A stretch of DNA of 64,000 nucleotides, taken from positions 1-64,000 of the forward strand of contig JAULBX010020188.1 of assembly GCA_032358255.1 (NCBI GenBank). The letters are read 5' to 3'. The position numbers and the translations under genes are program-made. Source of the DNA: Heterotrichella gracilis (Eukaryota; Sar; Xanthophyceae; Tribonematales; Xanthonemataceae). Within the stretch, counting starts at the first letter, position 1. Every line of letters starts with the position of its first letter. This document shows, in pieces, positions 54,104 through 64,000 of the stretch. Under the pieces are notes generated by a model. The model searched no databases. It was given only the letters and a program-made list of their open reading frames with translations, and was not told the DNA's origin.

Positions 54104-57100
54104 TCACAGCACCACCTCCGCATCAGGGAACAGTGCATCAGCCAGCAGCGCACACCGCGGCTCCAGCATCAGTGGCGTCCCCAGCCCCCACCGCCCCCCA
54201 CCAGCCGCCCCCTGCGCCTGCTCCACTGGCAGGAAGAGGGTGGTGCGCTTGTGGGTGGGTGTGGTGAGCTCCACAAACACCCCATCGGTGGTGGTGTCGT
54301 CCCCAAGGGGCCACACCCCTGCGTGCCACACCTGCGGGAGGGGGAAGTGTGTATGTGTGCGGGTGGGAAGGGGAGGAGGGGGAAGATACCCATGCACATG
54401 TGGGTTGGCCGTGGCTAATAAAGTATGGAATGACAATCTACCACCAGCGCCGCCGCCAGCGCTGTTGCACTGCTGTGCTGGCCACGCACAAACACTACAC
54501 CCTAGACTAGGGTTTTCCTACTCTAGGGTTGTGACCCCACCTGCGGGTAGCGCACATCCTTTTTTTGGCACCACCAGCAAGGACCGGTGCGCTGGTATGC
54601 TGCCCCGCACTAAACCTATACCCTAGTCTAAGGTTTCCACCCCACCTGTGGGTAGCGCACATCCTTCTTTTGCACCACCAGCGCCGCCGCAAGCGCCGTT
54701 GAGCTGCTGTGCTGCCCTCGCACAAACCCTACACCCTAGACTAGTTTTTTTCCCAATCTAGGGTTTCCACCCCACCTGTGGGTAGCGCACATCCTTCTTT
54801 TGCACCACCAGGGCCGCAGCAAGGGCCGTTGAGCTGCTGTGTTGGCCCCGCACGAACCCCGCCATCTGTGTCATGTTGTAGGATGAGAAGCAGCAGGAAT
54901 CCACTTGGATCTTGCCAGTGGCCTCCTCGTGCAGCATGATGAGGATGCTGGGGACGGACCCAGTCTCCTGCGGGGATTAATAGGTACGGATTCGGGATTT
55001 AGAACAGCGGGAGGGGATGCTGGAGGGTGAATTCCCTCAGTGTGACAATGGGTGTGTGGAGGGTGGAGGAGCATGGGGGGGGGGGGAGCAGCATGCATGA
55101 CTCTACTTGGATCATGCCAGTGGCCTCCTCAGGCAGCATGATGAGGATGCTGGGGACGGACCCAGTCTCCTGTGGGGATTAGTATATTGTGGATTCGAGG
55201 AATCATAATAGCGTAAGGGGATGCTGGAGGGTGGGTGTCCCAATTGTGGCAATGGGGGGGTATATGTGAAGGGTGGAGAAGTGTGAAAGGGTGTGATGGT
55301 CAGCATGACTCCACTTGGATCATGCCGGTGGCCTCCTCGCGCAGCATGGCAAAACCCTAAACCCTGAAAGCCCGCCCCACCTCAAATTTGCTCTTGGCGT
55401 CCTGGACCACCCCAGCCAGAAAAGACTCCTCTTTTTCATTCAGCGGCTCGGTGTTGCGTGGGTAGCCAGAGAGCGGCCCGGCCGCTTTGTTCCTCCCACC
55501 CGCTTTCTTGAGTATCTTCCCCTGGGTCCCCGCTGGAGCAAAAGCTCCTTTTGGACCCTCCGGTGGGGTTTGGCCAGGCCTGTCCCCGATGGTCTGCGGG
55601 GCATGTAGGATTTAGGGTTAACCATTTAGTTTTGCAACGCTTTAGTGTTTAGGGTTTGCGGTTTGGTTGCACCTGTTCCCGATGATCTGCAGTATATGTA
55701 GGGTTTGCACCGTGGACCCTACTGGTTGTGCATGTGTGTTGGCCCGGGGACCGATGCCCTCCACAGCCGGCATCTGCCACCTCGAACCCTAGATTAGACA
55801 CCCATGCACCCTCACCGTCTATAGCTAGAATCCACCGTCCCCACTCCCATCACCCCTCTCCCCAGCATAATCCCCCCCCACCTCACCCCCCCCCCACCCC
55901 ACCGCCAGCATGTCCGTTAAGTCCTCCAACGCCCCCCACCTTGAACGAGCCTAATCCCCCCCATCCCCACCCACCCACTCCACCACACACCACCACCCAC
56001 CCACCTCCAGCAAGTCCTCACACTCATCCAACAGCCCCCGCAGCGCCTTGTTGCGCGGTTCAGCCAATTTTGCCCTCTCAAGGTCTGTCACTGCACGGCT
56101 GTATGCCCCCAGCCCCTTGTACCCCTCAGCCCGTCTGAACAGCGCCTTCACACACAGCCGGTCCAGTGCTAGGGCCAGGTTGCAGTGCCTGCAGGAGGGT
56201 GTGATTGAGCTTAGGGTTTTGGAAAATTTAAGGTTTTAGGGTTTCAAGTCTGTAGGGTTTCTAGGGTCGACGGAGATGTGTTGTACCTCTCAGCGCGCCT
56301 GAACAGCGCCTTCACACACAGCCGGTCCAGGGCTAGGGCCAGGTTGCAGTGCCTGCGTGTATAGGGTTTTAAGGGTTTAGGGTTTAGGGTGCTTTAGGGT
56401 TCCCCTCGGCCCGACTGAACAGCGCCTTCACACACAGCCGGTCCAGGGCTAGGGCCAGGTTGCAGTGCCTGCATGTATAGGGCTTTAAGGGTTTAGGGTT
56501 TAGGGTGCTTTAGGGTTCCCCTCGGCCCGCCTGAACAGCGCCTTCACACACAGCCCGTCCAGGACTAGGGCCAGGTTGCAGTGCCTGCGTGTATAGGGTT
56601 TTATGGTTTCGGGTTTATGGTTTAGGGTGCTTTACGGTTCCCCTCGGCGCGCCTGAACAGCGCCTTCACACACAGCCGGTCCAGAGCTAGGGCCAGGTTG
56701 CAGTGCCTGCGTGTATAGGGTATTGAGGGTTTAGGGTTTAGGGTGCTTTAGGGTTCCGCCCAGCGCGCCTGCGGATGGGTTGGGGCAGGGTCATGGAGCG
56801 AATGTGCAGTTTTCTTGTTGTTGTATTTTATGAATTTTGTGGTTGTGGCGACGCGTGGTTTTAGGGTTTACAAGGTGTGAAGTTTTAGAGTTTTAAGGTC
56901 AGGGTTAGGGTGCTCACCGCCTCCTGCAGGCTGTCTAGGGTTTAGGGTTTAGAGTTTAGGGGTTTAGAATGCGCACTTGATTGCCTCCTGCAGGCTGTTC
57001 TGCTTAAGCAGCGCCGCAGCTGTGTTGCATGCAGGGTGATTGCCAGCTCATTGACTTTAGGGTTTACAAGGTATATTTTAGGGTCTTAAGGTTTCAAGTT

Positions 57101-58094
57101 TAGGGTTAAGGGTTCTCACTTCATGGCCTCCTGCAGGCTGTCCTGCTTGAGCAGCGACGCAGCTGTGTTGCAGTGAAGGGTGACTGCCAGCTCATTGGGT
57201 TTACAAGGAACATTTTAAGTTTTCCAAGGTCAGGGTTTTTTGCGTGCTCACTTCATCTCCTCCTTCAGGCTGTCTAGGGTTCAGGTTTAATATTTAGGGT
57301 TTAGGTTGCGCACTTAATCGCCTCCTGCAGGCTGTCCTGCTTGAGCAGCGCCGCGGCTGTGTTGCAGTGCAGAGTGACTGCCAGCTCATTGGCCCATGCG
57401 GTGCCGATCAGGGGGGGGTGGCTGACCCTGTCGAGGGCCTGGGCATATGACTCGCATGCCTGCTGCCACCTGGCGCTGGTGAAGTGCTTGTTGCCCTGCG
57501 TTTTCAGGGCCTCCACTCTGCAAGGGGGGTGTAGAAATGATGAGTGCACATCCAGAGTGGCTTTAAAAACCCTAAACCCTAATCACTATAATGGTGACTG
57601 ATTGTTACAATCAAGTGTTTACCAACCTACAGGTTTTGGTGCGCTTGCAGCACTGCAGATCCATCCCCGTTCACATTTTATGCTGAGTAAAACAATCACC
57701 AGCCGAGTGCCGGCTCGTTGCACATTGCAGGCCATCAGCAGCAGGCGATTAAAGGTTTAGAGCTCAAGGTTTTTGGGATACATTTGCGGTGATGCCTTGG
57801 TTACCTTCGGATTGCCTCCCCATGCTCCGGTGAGGGCTCCGCTGGCGTGGCCCCTCCTGGAATGACCCCGATGGGTCTGGGCACAGCGGAAGTATCTGTA
57901 TCCAGTAGGTTCCTCTGTGCAGCTGCTGCCTCGGCTTCAGTGACAGTCATAGCAGCAGCTGGTGGTGTGCTGATTGGGGGAGTGGACAGGAGGGGAGGCG
58001 CCTTTGGCTGAGGCGCAGTGTAGGAGTGGTCGAAAGGATGGGGTCCAGATTTGCAGCTTGGCAAGAATGAAGGGATTTGGTCGGAACTAATCAT
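54104..58094 (-). CDS. TPR-domain protein of unknown function
   Basis: Six exons (58094-57805, 57517-57314, 56188-56005, 55593-55381, 54967-54776, 54331-54104) join in phase and give 436 residues. After a Pro/Ala-rich N-terminus (~residues 1-96), exons 2-3 encode a TPR unit pair: ALKTQGNKHFTSARWQQACE...YAQAL, NTAAALLKQDSLQEAI and VKALFRRAEGYKGLGAYSRA, as in co-chaperone TPRs (immunophilins, TTC4, UNC45), where it binds Hsp70/Hsp90 C-termini. The rest (SILIMLHEEATGKIQVDSCC, RTTLFLPVEQAQGAAG, LADALFPDAEVVL) matches nothing I know and contains no zinc finger. The ORF stays open upstream of the chosen ATG to 58283, so an earlier start or an upstream exon is possible. Introns are full of exon copies. 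Confidence 0.85.
54437..54720 (-). repeat. Three copies of TPR-gene exon 5 end
   Basis: CACCTG.GGGTAGCGCACATC, CTT.TTT.GCACCACCAG...CTGCTGTGCTG.CC.CGCAC at 54537-54600, 54648-54722 and, partial, 54440-54490, after the real exon (left edge 54776). Each pair is separated by ACACCCTAGACTAGGGTTTTC, an inverted telomere-like motif. Copies of the exon's other end are at 55105-55172 and 55310-55345. Confidence 0.9.
56285..56765 (-). repeat. Four-unit array of TPR-gene exon 3 start
   Basis: Units with CTGAACAGCGCCTTCACACA, CAGCCGGTCCAG.GCTAGGGCC, AGGTTGCAGTGCCTGC and a TTTAGGGTTTAGGGTGCTTTAGGG spacer begin (at GAACAG) near 56301, 56417, 56533 and 56655: periods of 116, 116 and 122 bp. The real exon is at 56188-56005. 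Confidence 0.95.
56900..57290 (-). repeat. Copies of TPR-gene exon 2 end
   Basis: CCTCCTGCAGGCTGT(C)CTGCTT.AGCAGCGCCGCAGCTGTGTTGCA recurs at 56988-57060 and 57127-57200 with short versions at 56925 and 57264; the real exon starts at 57314. TTTAGGG and GGTTTACAAGG spacers are shared. Confidence 0.9.
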
Positions 58095-59290
58095 GCCCCT
58101 GCAGATGGAAAACTGTGTTGCAAGTGTTGGGTTGTGGTATGATCCGCCAAGTGAATAACTATGGGTACCCTGACTATGGATACATGTAGTGATGGGATGA
58201 CTGGCTAAAGGGTGATTGGGGTGGTGTTCAGCTGTGCAGGTTGGCAAGAATGGATGGTTGGTCAAAGGTGCCCCTGCACCCATCGGCAGTGGACCAGTGG
58301 GACCAGTGTGAAGGGGTGTCTGCAGACATCAGCAATGGACACCTTGTGGCCTCAATTGGTACAAGGAGCCCTCAAGGACAACCACTGCAGTAGATAGACG
58401 CCTCTAGACTGTAAGATTACCCCTGGCGTACTTCGAAGCGTTTTGACTGCTACAGGGTGTGCACCCAACTCAAGAAGGGGTGTTGCGTTGTCGCGGGCAT
58501 GCCACGCATTCCGACAGATTTGGAACTCAAAAAAAGGGGTGTACGCTGCCAAAAGGGGCCTGCGTTTGGTTTCAAACACTATCTGGTTCCGTAGACGGTT
58601 GCTGCACGGTCTGTAAAGCAAGGTGTCTGTTTGAGGGCTACTCGGCGCCTAGAAACGGTTCGTGTGGCAATGGGACCCATTCGCACCTGTCGGCACCACC
58701 ACTTCACGACTCCGAAGCCATGCCTTATCTCTGATGTTCCAGGTGGTTAAGTTCTAAGCTGGCTTTGCGTCAGAGACGGAAACGCCTTGTCCAGACTATG
58801 GAAAGCGTTGGTTAATCAGATGGGTTCAGGACCATGCATGCATATGCTGCCGAAGTGTGCTTTCTTTGGGTGTTGTGGGCGCTCGACGAGTTTTGTCCGG
58901 AGTACTGCTCGGAACGTCGCTCAAGTCCGAGTTTGAAAGTGCTGTGGTATTTCTTGTCTGTTGATGACATCGTGTTCTTATTTTATTTTTATCTTTTCAA
59001 AAAAAAGGGTTTGTTTTCCAAAATACTTTTGCAATGATGTCCTCTACACCAAACCCCACCAAAATGCTACTTTGCAGCGTGTAAACACCAGCCCATGTCT
59101 AATTACATAAATTGTGCTTCCTTGCATATCCACCGCCTCCATACGGTGCTGCTGTTACCTCCCACAGCACTGACATCAGAAGCCATCCTGCACTGCTGCA
59201 CCCCTCTTGCCCTCAAACAAAGGGCCAGCACTCGTCCTCAAGGACCAGCTGGCCTTTCAGTTTTAGTTTTAAAGGTCTACCTAGCCCACC
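58095..59290. other. Divergent intergenic region, TPR gene and SF3B2
   Basis: Must hold both promoters. 58215-58262 is a diverged duplicate of 58030-58100 (GCAGGTTGGCAAGAATGGA; GGTGCCCCTGCA), i.e. the 5' part of the TPR gene. No other gene could be supported. Confidence 0.5.
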
Positions 59291-62200
59291 ATGACAAGCG
59301 ATCAGGACCCTGAAGCTAACGGGCACGATGCCTCAGCCGTTGATGGAGTTGCTGAAGGCGGACTACCAGAGGAGGCGAATGGAGACGCTGCCACCGACGG
59401 AAACAAGAAGCTTTCGGCGGCTGAGAAGCGGAAAAACCGCAAGAAGAAGCAAAAGCTTAACAAGCAACAGCTCAGGTGGGATTTGTGGTGCATCTTCGTG
59501 GGCAAACCATGCTCGAGAAACCACTGATAAAGGCCAACTTGTACTGAAAACGGGGTACATCGCACGCTGCAGGGAACAGGAAATAGCCCTGAGGAAGCAA
59601 CGAGACGAGCCGGAGCCAAAAGCAACGGAGCAGGTACAATTGTCCGTTGGCACCCCACTTGACATCTTACATCCACGCCCACTTGTGAAACTTCCGTGTA
59701 TGCATGCATGACACAAACTGCCTTCTTTCCTGGCGAGGCCTCGTCGAATAGCATAATATGCCACAACTACGCCTATCTACGCTCTCCTGGAACCTCTGCA
59801 GCCCCAAATGCTCCTTCCATGGCACTCCTGACATCCCCCCATTTTTGCCCTCCTGAGCTTCCCAAGGGCACTCTAACTAGCATCGTGCCACCTCCTCACT
59901 GACACCACTTCATAAAAACCCGAGTACCCCTTGACAGGCACTTTGTACGGCACCTCTCACCCAGTACCTCCTCTCCTGCTTCACCTTAGGAAGTGGAGAT
60001 CGAGTATGTGTCGGCTCCGAGGGACCTGGAGTTTCTGCAGCCTGCTGAGCCTGCTGAGGCCACACCCATGGACGAGGATGGGTATCCTGAGGAGCGTGGA
60101 GGGCTTGGCCTGGGGTCCACTCCCGGTTTGGGGGCCACCCCGGGGCTTGGGGCGGGGATGGGGCTGGGGTTCTCCAGCGGAGGCTTTGCTGACAAACCGG
60201 CAGCCGCTCAGCCCCAGGTGCGTAGCGCCCTGCCCGCTTGTCAGGCACACGATCCCTGGGCCCTTTGGACACCAGAGCGCGCTTTGATGGTGCAGCTACT
60301 TGCAGTGACCTGGCAGGCTTCGAGTGGGAATGCCGTGGTAAAGGTGCCCTATGGGCAACGCCCCTTCTATCAGTGCGCAAAGGCAACCGCAAGTGAAAGT
60401 GGTCATTTGTGTAAGGAGGACTGAAGCCTTGGTGGAGTATGGATGCGAACTAACCTCACAGCTCGGTATTACCTCAAGTGCTATGGCCGCGTACTGGGCT
60501 TAGCAGCGCATGTATTCTTTTTGTGGTTGTGAACCCTGGACTACCCTTGCGTGGTAGCCCTCTTGACCCCTACAATGCTGGTTGTTAACAAGTTCTATTG
60601 CTAACCCCTCCCCTCCACCCCCCTGTGCAGGGTGACCCCCTTGAGGACTTCAAGCGTGTGTTTGAGCGCTTTGCCACGGTGGAGCAGATGATGCGGGGCG
60701 AGGAGGAGGAGGAGGGAGAGCAGGGGGGGGCAGGGGAGGACGACCAGGAGGAGGCAGAGGTATGGCATAGCCAGGTTGTGTTTTGCACATGAGGCCGCAT
60801 TGCTCTGCACGCCTCCGCTGACCAGGGTGTAACCGTTTCCATGCGCGGACGGAGTCACTGACGTGACGGGCCAGCACCATTACTTCCTCACACACATATG
60901 CTGCTATTGTGGTGCGGGCACTGCACTGGGCAGCTCTACCCCGGCCTCAGGCTCCTTGGGTGCTCCCATGGGTGCGGTTGCACTGGGTGAAACACGTAGG
61001 CAAGGGTTTGGGAAGTGAACCAGGGGTGGCTGGGTGTGGAGAAGGCTCAAAAGTAACAGGTTCAGGTCCCTGGGGCTGTCGCAGTGCTGCCACCCCCTGT
61101 GGTCCACGCGCACGCCCCCCTTGCGTCTGGCGGGGCCACGCACTGGCACAAGCACGTGCCTCCAACAGCCAACCTCTCTGCGCAGTCCCAATGCAACCTT
61201 CATAGCCCTCCCTCCCTTCCCCACCCACCTGCATGCCAACCCTCGCCACCACACCCCACCCCACACCCCACCGCAGGCCGCCAAGCCCGCCCCCGCTGCT
61301 GACCCCTACGCAGACAGTGATGCAGAGGATGGGGAGGCGGGCGAAGGAGGAAAGAAGAAGCGCAAGCTTGAGGCCAGGCTGAAAATCGCCGAGCTGAAGC
61401 AGGAGTGCCCGCGGCCCGAAGTGGTGGAGGTGTGGGACGTGACTGCGCCCGACCCCACCATGCTGGTGTACCTCAAGGTGGGTGGGTGGTGGTGCTGGTG
61501 GTTTGGGCAGTATCGGTGTGATGTGGTGATGGTGGTAGTGAAAAGGGCTGGAATTATGAGTGCAAGCTTGAGGCTAAGTTACTTGCGCCGAGTTGACGAC
61601 AGTATGGGGTATCGGGTGGGGCGTGACTGCGCCCGACCCCACCACCCACCTCAAGGTGGGTGGTGGTGGTGGTGGTGGTGGTGGTGGTGGTGGTGGTGGC
61701 GGCGGCGTGGTGGGGTTGGTGGTGGTGGTGTCGGCGTTGAGCCGCAGCATGCTGGTGTACCTCAAGGTGCGTGGATGGTGGTGGCGTGGTGGTTGTGGTT
61801 GTGGCGGTGGAAATGGTGGAGCTGCAAATGGAGGTGGAGGCAAAATTGGAACTGGGAAACATTCCATAATGACAAGATTGAGAATAAGGATAGGATTCCA
61901 ATGCTGACCCGTACTTCTCTACATGCCTGGCGTACCGCAACACCGTCCCTGTGCCGCGCCATTGTTTTAAAGTTGACCAAAATGAACACGATCCTGGAGG
62001 CGCAAATGGGATTAAGATAATAATCCCATGCTGATCCTTTTCTCTAAATCCCAGGCGTACCGCAACACCGTCCCCGTGCCGCGCCACTGGTCCCAGAAGC
62101 GCAAGTACCTCCAGGGCAAGCGGGGGTTGGACAAGCCAATTTTCAAACTGCCTGCTTTCATTGAGGCCACTGGTATTGGGGAGATGCGCCAGGCGTACCA

Positions 62201-63600
62201 CGAGAAGGAGGAAGCCAAAAAGCTCAAGGTTGGTTTTGGGTGTAGGGTTTTGTGGGCATGGTAAGGGTTTGGTGTTGGGGTTACTGCAGTAGATTTTCAC
62301 AGCTTACCACAAGTAGCAGGTTTCCCTTCTGCTGTGCGCAGGGTTTGATGTCGGAGGCAAATCTCAAATGAAGGTCAATGCACCCACCTCGCCCCCACCC
62401 CCACCCACGCCACGCCCACTTCCTACCTCCCCTCCTTGCAGTCCAAGCAGCGCGAGAAGATGACTGGCAAGATGGGCAAGCTGGACGTCGACTACAAGCT
62501 GACGTGCAAAATTAATTATTCACGCATTTTGTTTTTGACAAAAATGCACCACAAGTACCCAAAACCCCCCAAATATGTCCCAGAAATGAAATTAAAGCCA
62601 TTCCTCGATGTGTCCTTCCCCCTCTTTGGCAGTCCAAGCAGCGCGAGAAGGTGACAGGCAAGATGGGCAAGCTGGACATCGAACACCACCTGAGGCCAAA
62701 ATCAATCATTTGCACATCGTTGTTTGCAAAAATACACCACATGTACCAAACATGCCCCAATGAATATCCAGTAATGAAGCTGAAGCGTCGATTGACGTTT
62801 CCACCCCCCTCTTTTGCAGTCCAAGCAGCGCGAGAAGATGACTGGCAAGATGGGCAAGCTGGACATTGATTACCAGCTGCTGCACGATGCCTTCTTCAAG
62901 TTCCAGGAAAAGCCGCCGCTGACTCGCCTGGGTGAGCTGTACTATGAGGGCAAGGAGTTTGAGGCACAGACCAAGACCGCGCGGCCAGGTACGGTGGGAA
63001 AATAGCGCTGTTTTCCGAAATGGGAGGGGGTTTTGTGGGATAAGCAGAGGCTGCTGACCCCAAAATTAGGGTCATTTTCAGGGTTTGAGGGGGGTTTTGC
63101 GGGTAAGCAGGGGCTGCATGGGGGCTTAGAAGTAGGGAGTGAGAGGGTGGCATGCCTTTTTCAAGTACCAGACCAAACCCCAGCTGATTCGGCTGGGCGA
63201 GCTGTATCATGAGGGCAAGGAGTTTGAGGCACAGAGCAAGACCGCGCGGCCAGGTATGGTGGAAAAGTAGGCTATTTTCAGGGTTTTGTTAGGGGTTTGG
63301 GTGGTGAGCTGAGGGTGCATGGGAACTGGGGAGACTTATGTGGTAAGGAAGTGGCATGTCAGACCAAAGTCCACGGTTTACACCCCAGCTCACTCATCGG
63401 ACAGGCTGCGTTCATTCCTTGTGTGCCTTCAATTTATCAAAATGTGCATTTTGCAGGCGTGCTGAGCGCCGAGTTGCAGCAGGCGCTGGGCATGAGCGAG
63501 GGTGCGCCCCCCCCCTGGCTGATCAACATGCAGCGGTATGGGCCCCCGCCCAGCTACCCCAACCTCAAGGTGTCGGGCTTGAACGCACCCCTCCCAGAAG
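59291..63600 (+). CDS. SF3B2: Splicing factor 3B subunit 2 (SF3B2/SAP145/Cus1), 5' part
   Basis: Component of the U2 snRNP SF3b complex that holds the branch-site region. Exons seen: 59291-59475, 59573-59633, 59990-60217, 60631-60759, 61277-61477, 62055-62228, 62820-62988, 63457-63600; phases all match, 430 codons so far; the rest lies beyond the window. Exon 1 has the basic KRKNRKKKQKLNKQQLR segment. EVEIEYV, EDFKRVFERFATVEQM, KIAELKQECPRPEVVEVWD, VTAPDPTMLVYLKAYRNTVP, VPRHWSQKRKYLQGKRGLDK, DIDYQLLHDAFFKFQ, LGELYYEGKEFEAQ and PPPWLINMQRYGPPPSYPNL are the hallmark DUF382/PSP-region blocks of SF3B2. A Gly/Leu/Thr-rich insert (GLGLGSTPGLGATPGLG) is lineage-specific. The ATG is preceded by a pyrimidine-rich leader. 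Confidence 0.97.
61620..62000 (+). repeat. Copies around SF3B2 exon 5/6 and a (GGT)n run
   Basis: The end of exon 5 (GACTGCGCCCGACCCCACCA...CTCAAG/GTGGGTGG) recurs at 61622-61660 and its last bases at 61745-61770. A (GGT)n run fills 61655-61699, apparently grown from the duplicated donor GTGGGTGGTGG. 61905-61965 copies the end of the intron and the start of exon 6 (GGCGTACCGCAACACCGTCC). Confidence 0.85.
62440..62700 (+). repeat. Two copies of SF3B2 exon 7 acceptor half
   Basis: GCAG/TCCAAGCAGCGCGAGAAG, then ATGAC.GGCAAGATGGGCAA and GCTGGAC, at 62439-62505 and 62630-62693 before the real exon (62820). Both keep intact pyrimidine tracts and AG acceptors (period about 190 bp). The donor half of this exon is copied at 63150-63252. 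Confidence 0.92.
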
Positions 63601-63660
63601 GTAAACCCTACCTGAAACCCTAAACCCTAGCCAAAACCCTACAGTTACAGGGGTTAGGTT

Positions 63661-63935
63661 GCCAACCCAACCTCAAGGTATCCGCCTTGAATGCACCCCT
63701 CCCAGACGGTAAGCCCTAGCTGAAACCCTAAACCCTATCCAAAACCCTACACCATGTGCGCTGCCGCCCAGCTACCCCAACCTCAAGGTGTCGGGCCTGA
63801 ACGCACCCCTCATAGAAGGTAAACCCTAGCTGAAACTCTAAACCCTGTCCAAAACCCTACACCATGTGGGCCCCCGCCCAGCTACCCCAACCTCAAGGTG
63901 TCAGGCCTGAACGCACCCCTGCCAGACGGTAAGCC
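63661..63935 (+). repeat. Three copies of SF3B2 exon 8 donor half
   Basis: CCCAGCTACCCCAACCTCAA, GGTGTCGGGC.TGAACGCACC, CCT.CCAGA.G/GTAA at 63668-63710, 63765-63818 and 63872-63928, after the real exon 8 end at 63600. All three keep a GTAAACC/GTAAGCC donor. Spacers are CTGAAACCCTAAACCCT and related. Confidence 0.92.
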
Positions 63936-64000
63936 CTAGCGGAAACCCTGAGCCCCTTGCAATGGTGTTGTTACGGCATGCTTAAGGGTTTTGGATCAGT

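Noticed and set aside
56285-56765. CRISPR array
   Set aside because: Regular spacing comes from whole 116-122-bp tandem units with near-identical spacers; this is a eukaryotic exon duplication array.
61034-62020. A 328-codon plus-strand open frame through 61.0-62.0 kb
   Set aside because: The conserved part is SF3B2 exon 5; the continuation is intron with Trp/Gly runs from the (GGT)n repeat. The true exon ends at the donor at 61478.

Overview
The window is nuclear DNA from a eukaryote with many introns, most likely a green alga (Chlorophyta). The evidence is GT-AG introns, a nuclear pyruvate formate-lyase with an N-terminal extension as in fermenting green algae, N-terminal organelle presequences, and very abundant copies of the plant/alga-type telomere motif CCCTAAA/TTTAGGG. 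The species cannot be named from the sequence. Coding exons are GC-rich; introns and intergenic DNA are mixed.

Layout. 0-2.3 kb: an unrecognised minus-strand gene with duplicated exons. 2.4-2.8 kb: the 3' end of a LINE. 3.1-15.9 kb: three genes of the secretory/glycan type, namely a GT31-like galactosyltransferase (-), an SGNH/PC-esterase-like secreted protein (+) and a sialidase-like beta-propeller protein (-). 16.2-23.3 kb: weakly defined genes (a coiled-coil protein, two hypotheticals, one further exon), inverted repeats, CCCTAAA-rich DNA and a tRNA-derived SINE. 24.4-25.8 kb: a small complete plastid-targeted LEA-like gene (-). 27.6-36.6 kb: mnmG/MTO1 (-), fourteen exons. 37.0-39.2 kb: a dual-specificity phosphatase (+), divergent from mnmG across 400 bp. 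41.7-51.5 kb: pyruvate formate-lyase (+), seventeen exons and intact catalytic residues. 54.1-58.1 kb: a TPR protein (-). 59.3 kb to the right edge: SF3B2/SAP145 (+), truncated by the window end.

For the LEA-like, mnmG, phosphatase, PFL, TPR and SF3B2 genes the exon borders were worked out by hand. All have GT/AG signals and matching intron phases, so these gene models are solid.

The most striking property of the window is how the introns are built. In nearly every multi-exon gene, introns carry partial, decaying tandem copies of the adjacent exon. Each copy usually keeps one splice junction and is separated from the next by CCCTAAA-type repeats. The clearest case is PFL exon 7: five degenerate copies precede the real exon with spacings of 102, 102, 102, 120 and 120 bp. 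Even terminal exons with their stop codons are multiplied downstream (TPR gene, GT31-like gene, mnmG). The CCCTAAA motif is mostly on the sense strand of the gene it sits in. This looks like an ongoing process in which interstitial telomere-like repeats accompany, and perhaps cause, local exon duplication.

Other points: a 48-bp terminal-inverted-repeat insertion with a 7-bp target duplication inside an mnmG intron, a head-to-head telomere-repeat palindrome in a PFL intron, and a SINE whose 3' end resembles that of the LINE in the window. No retrovirus-like, Polinton-like or CRISPR elements were seen.
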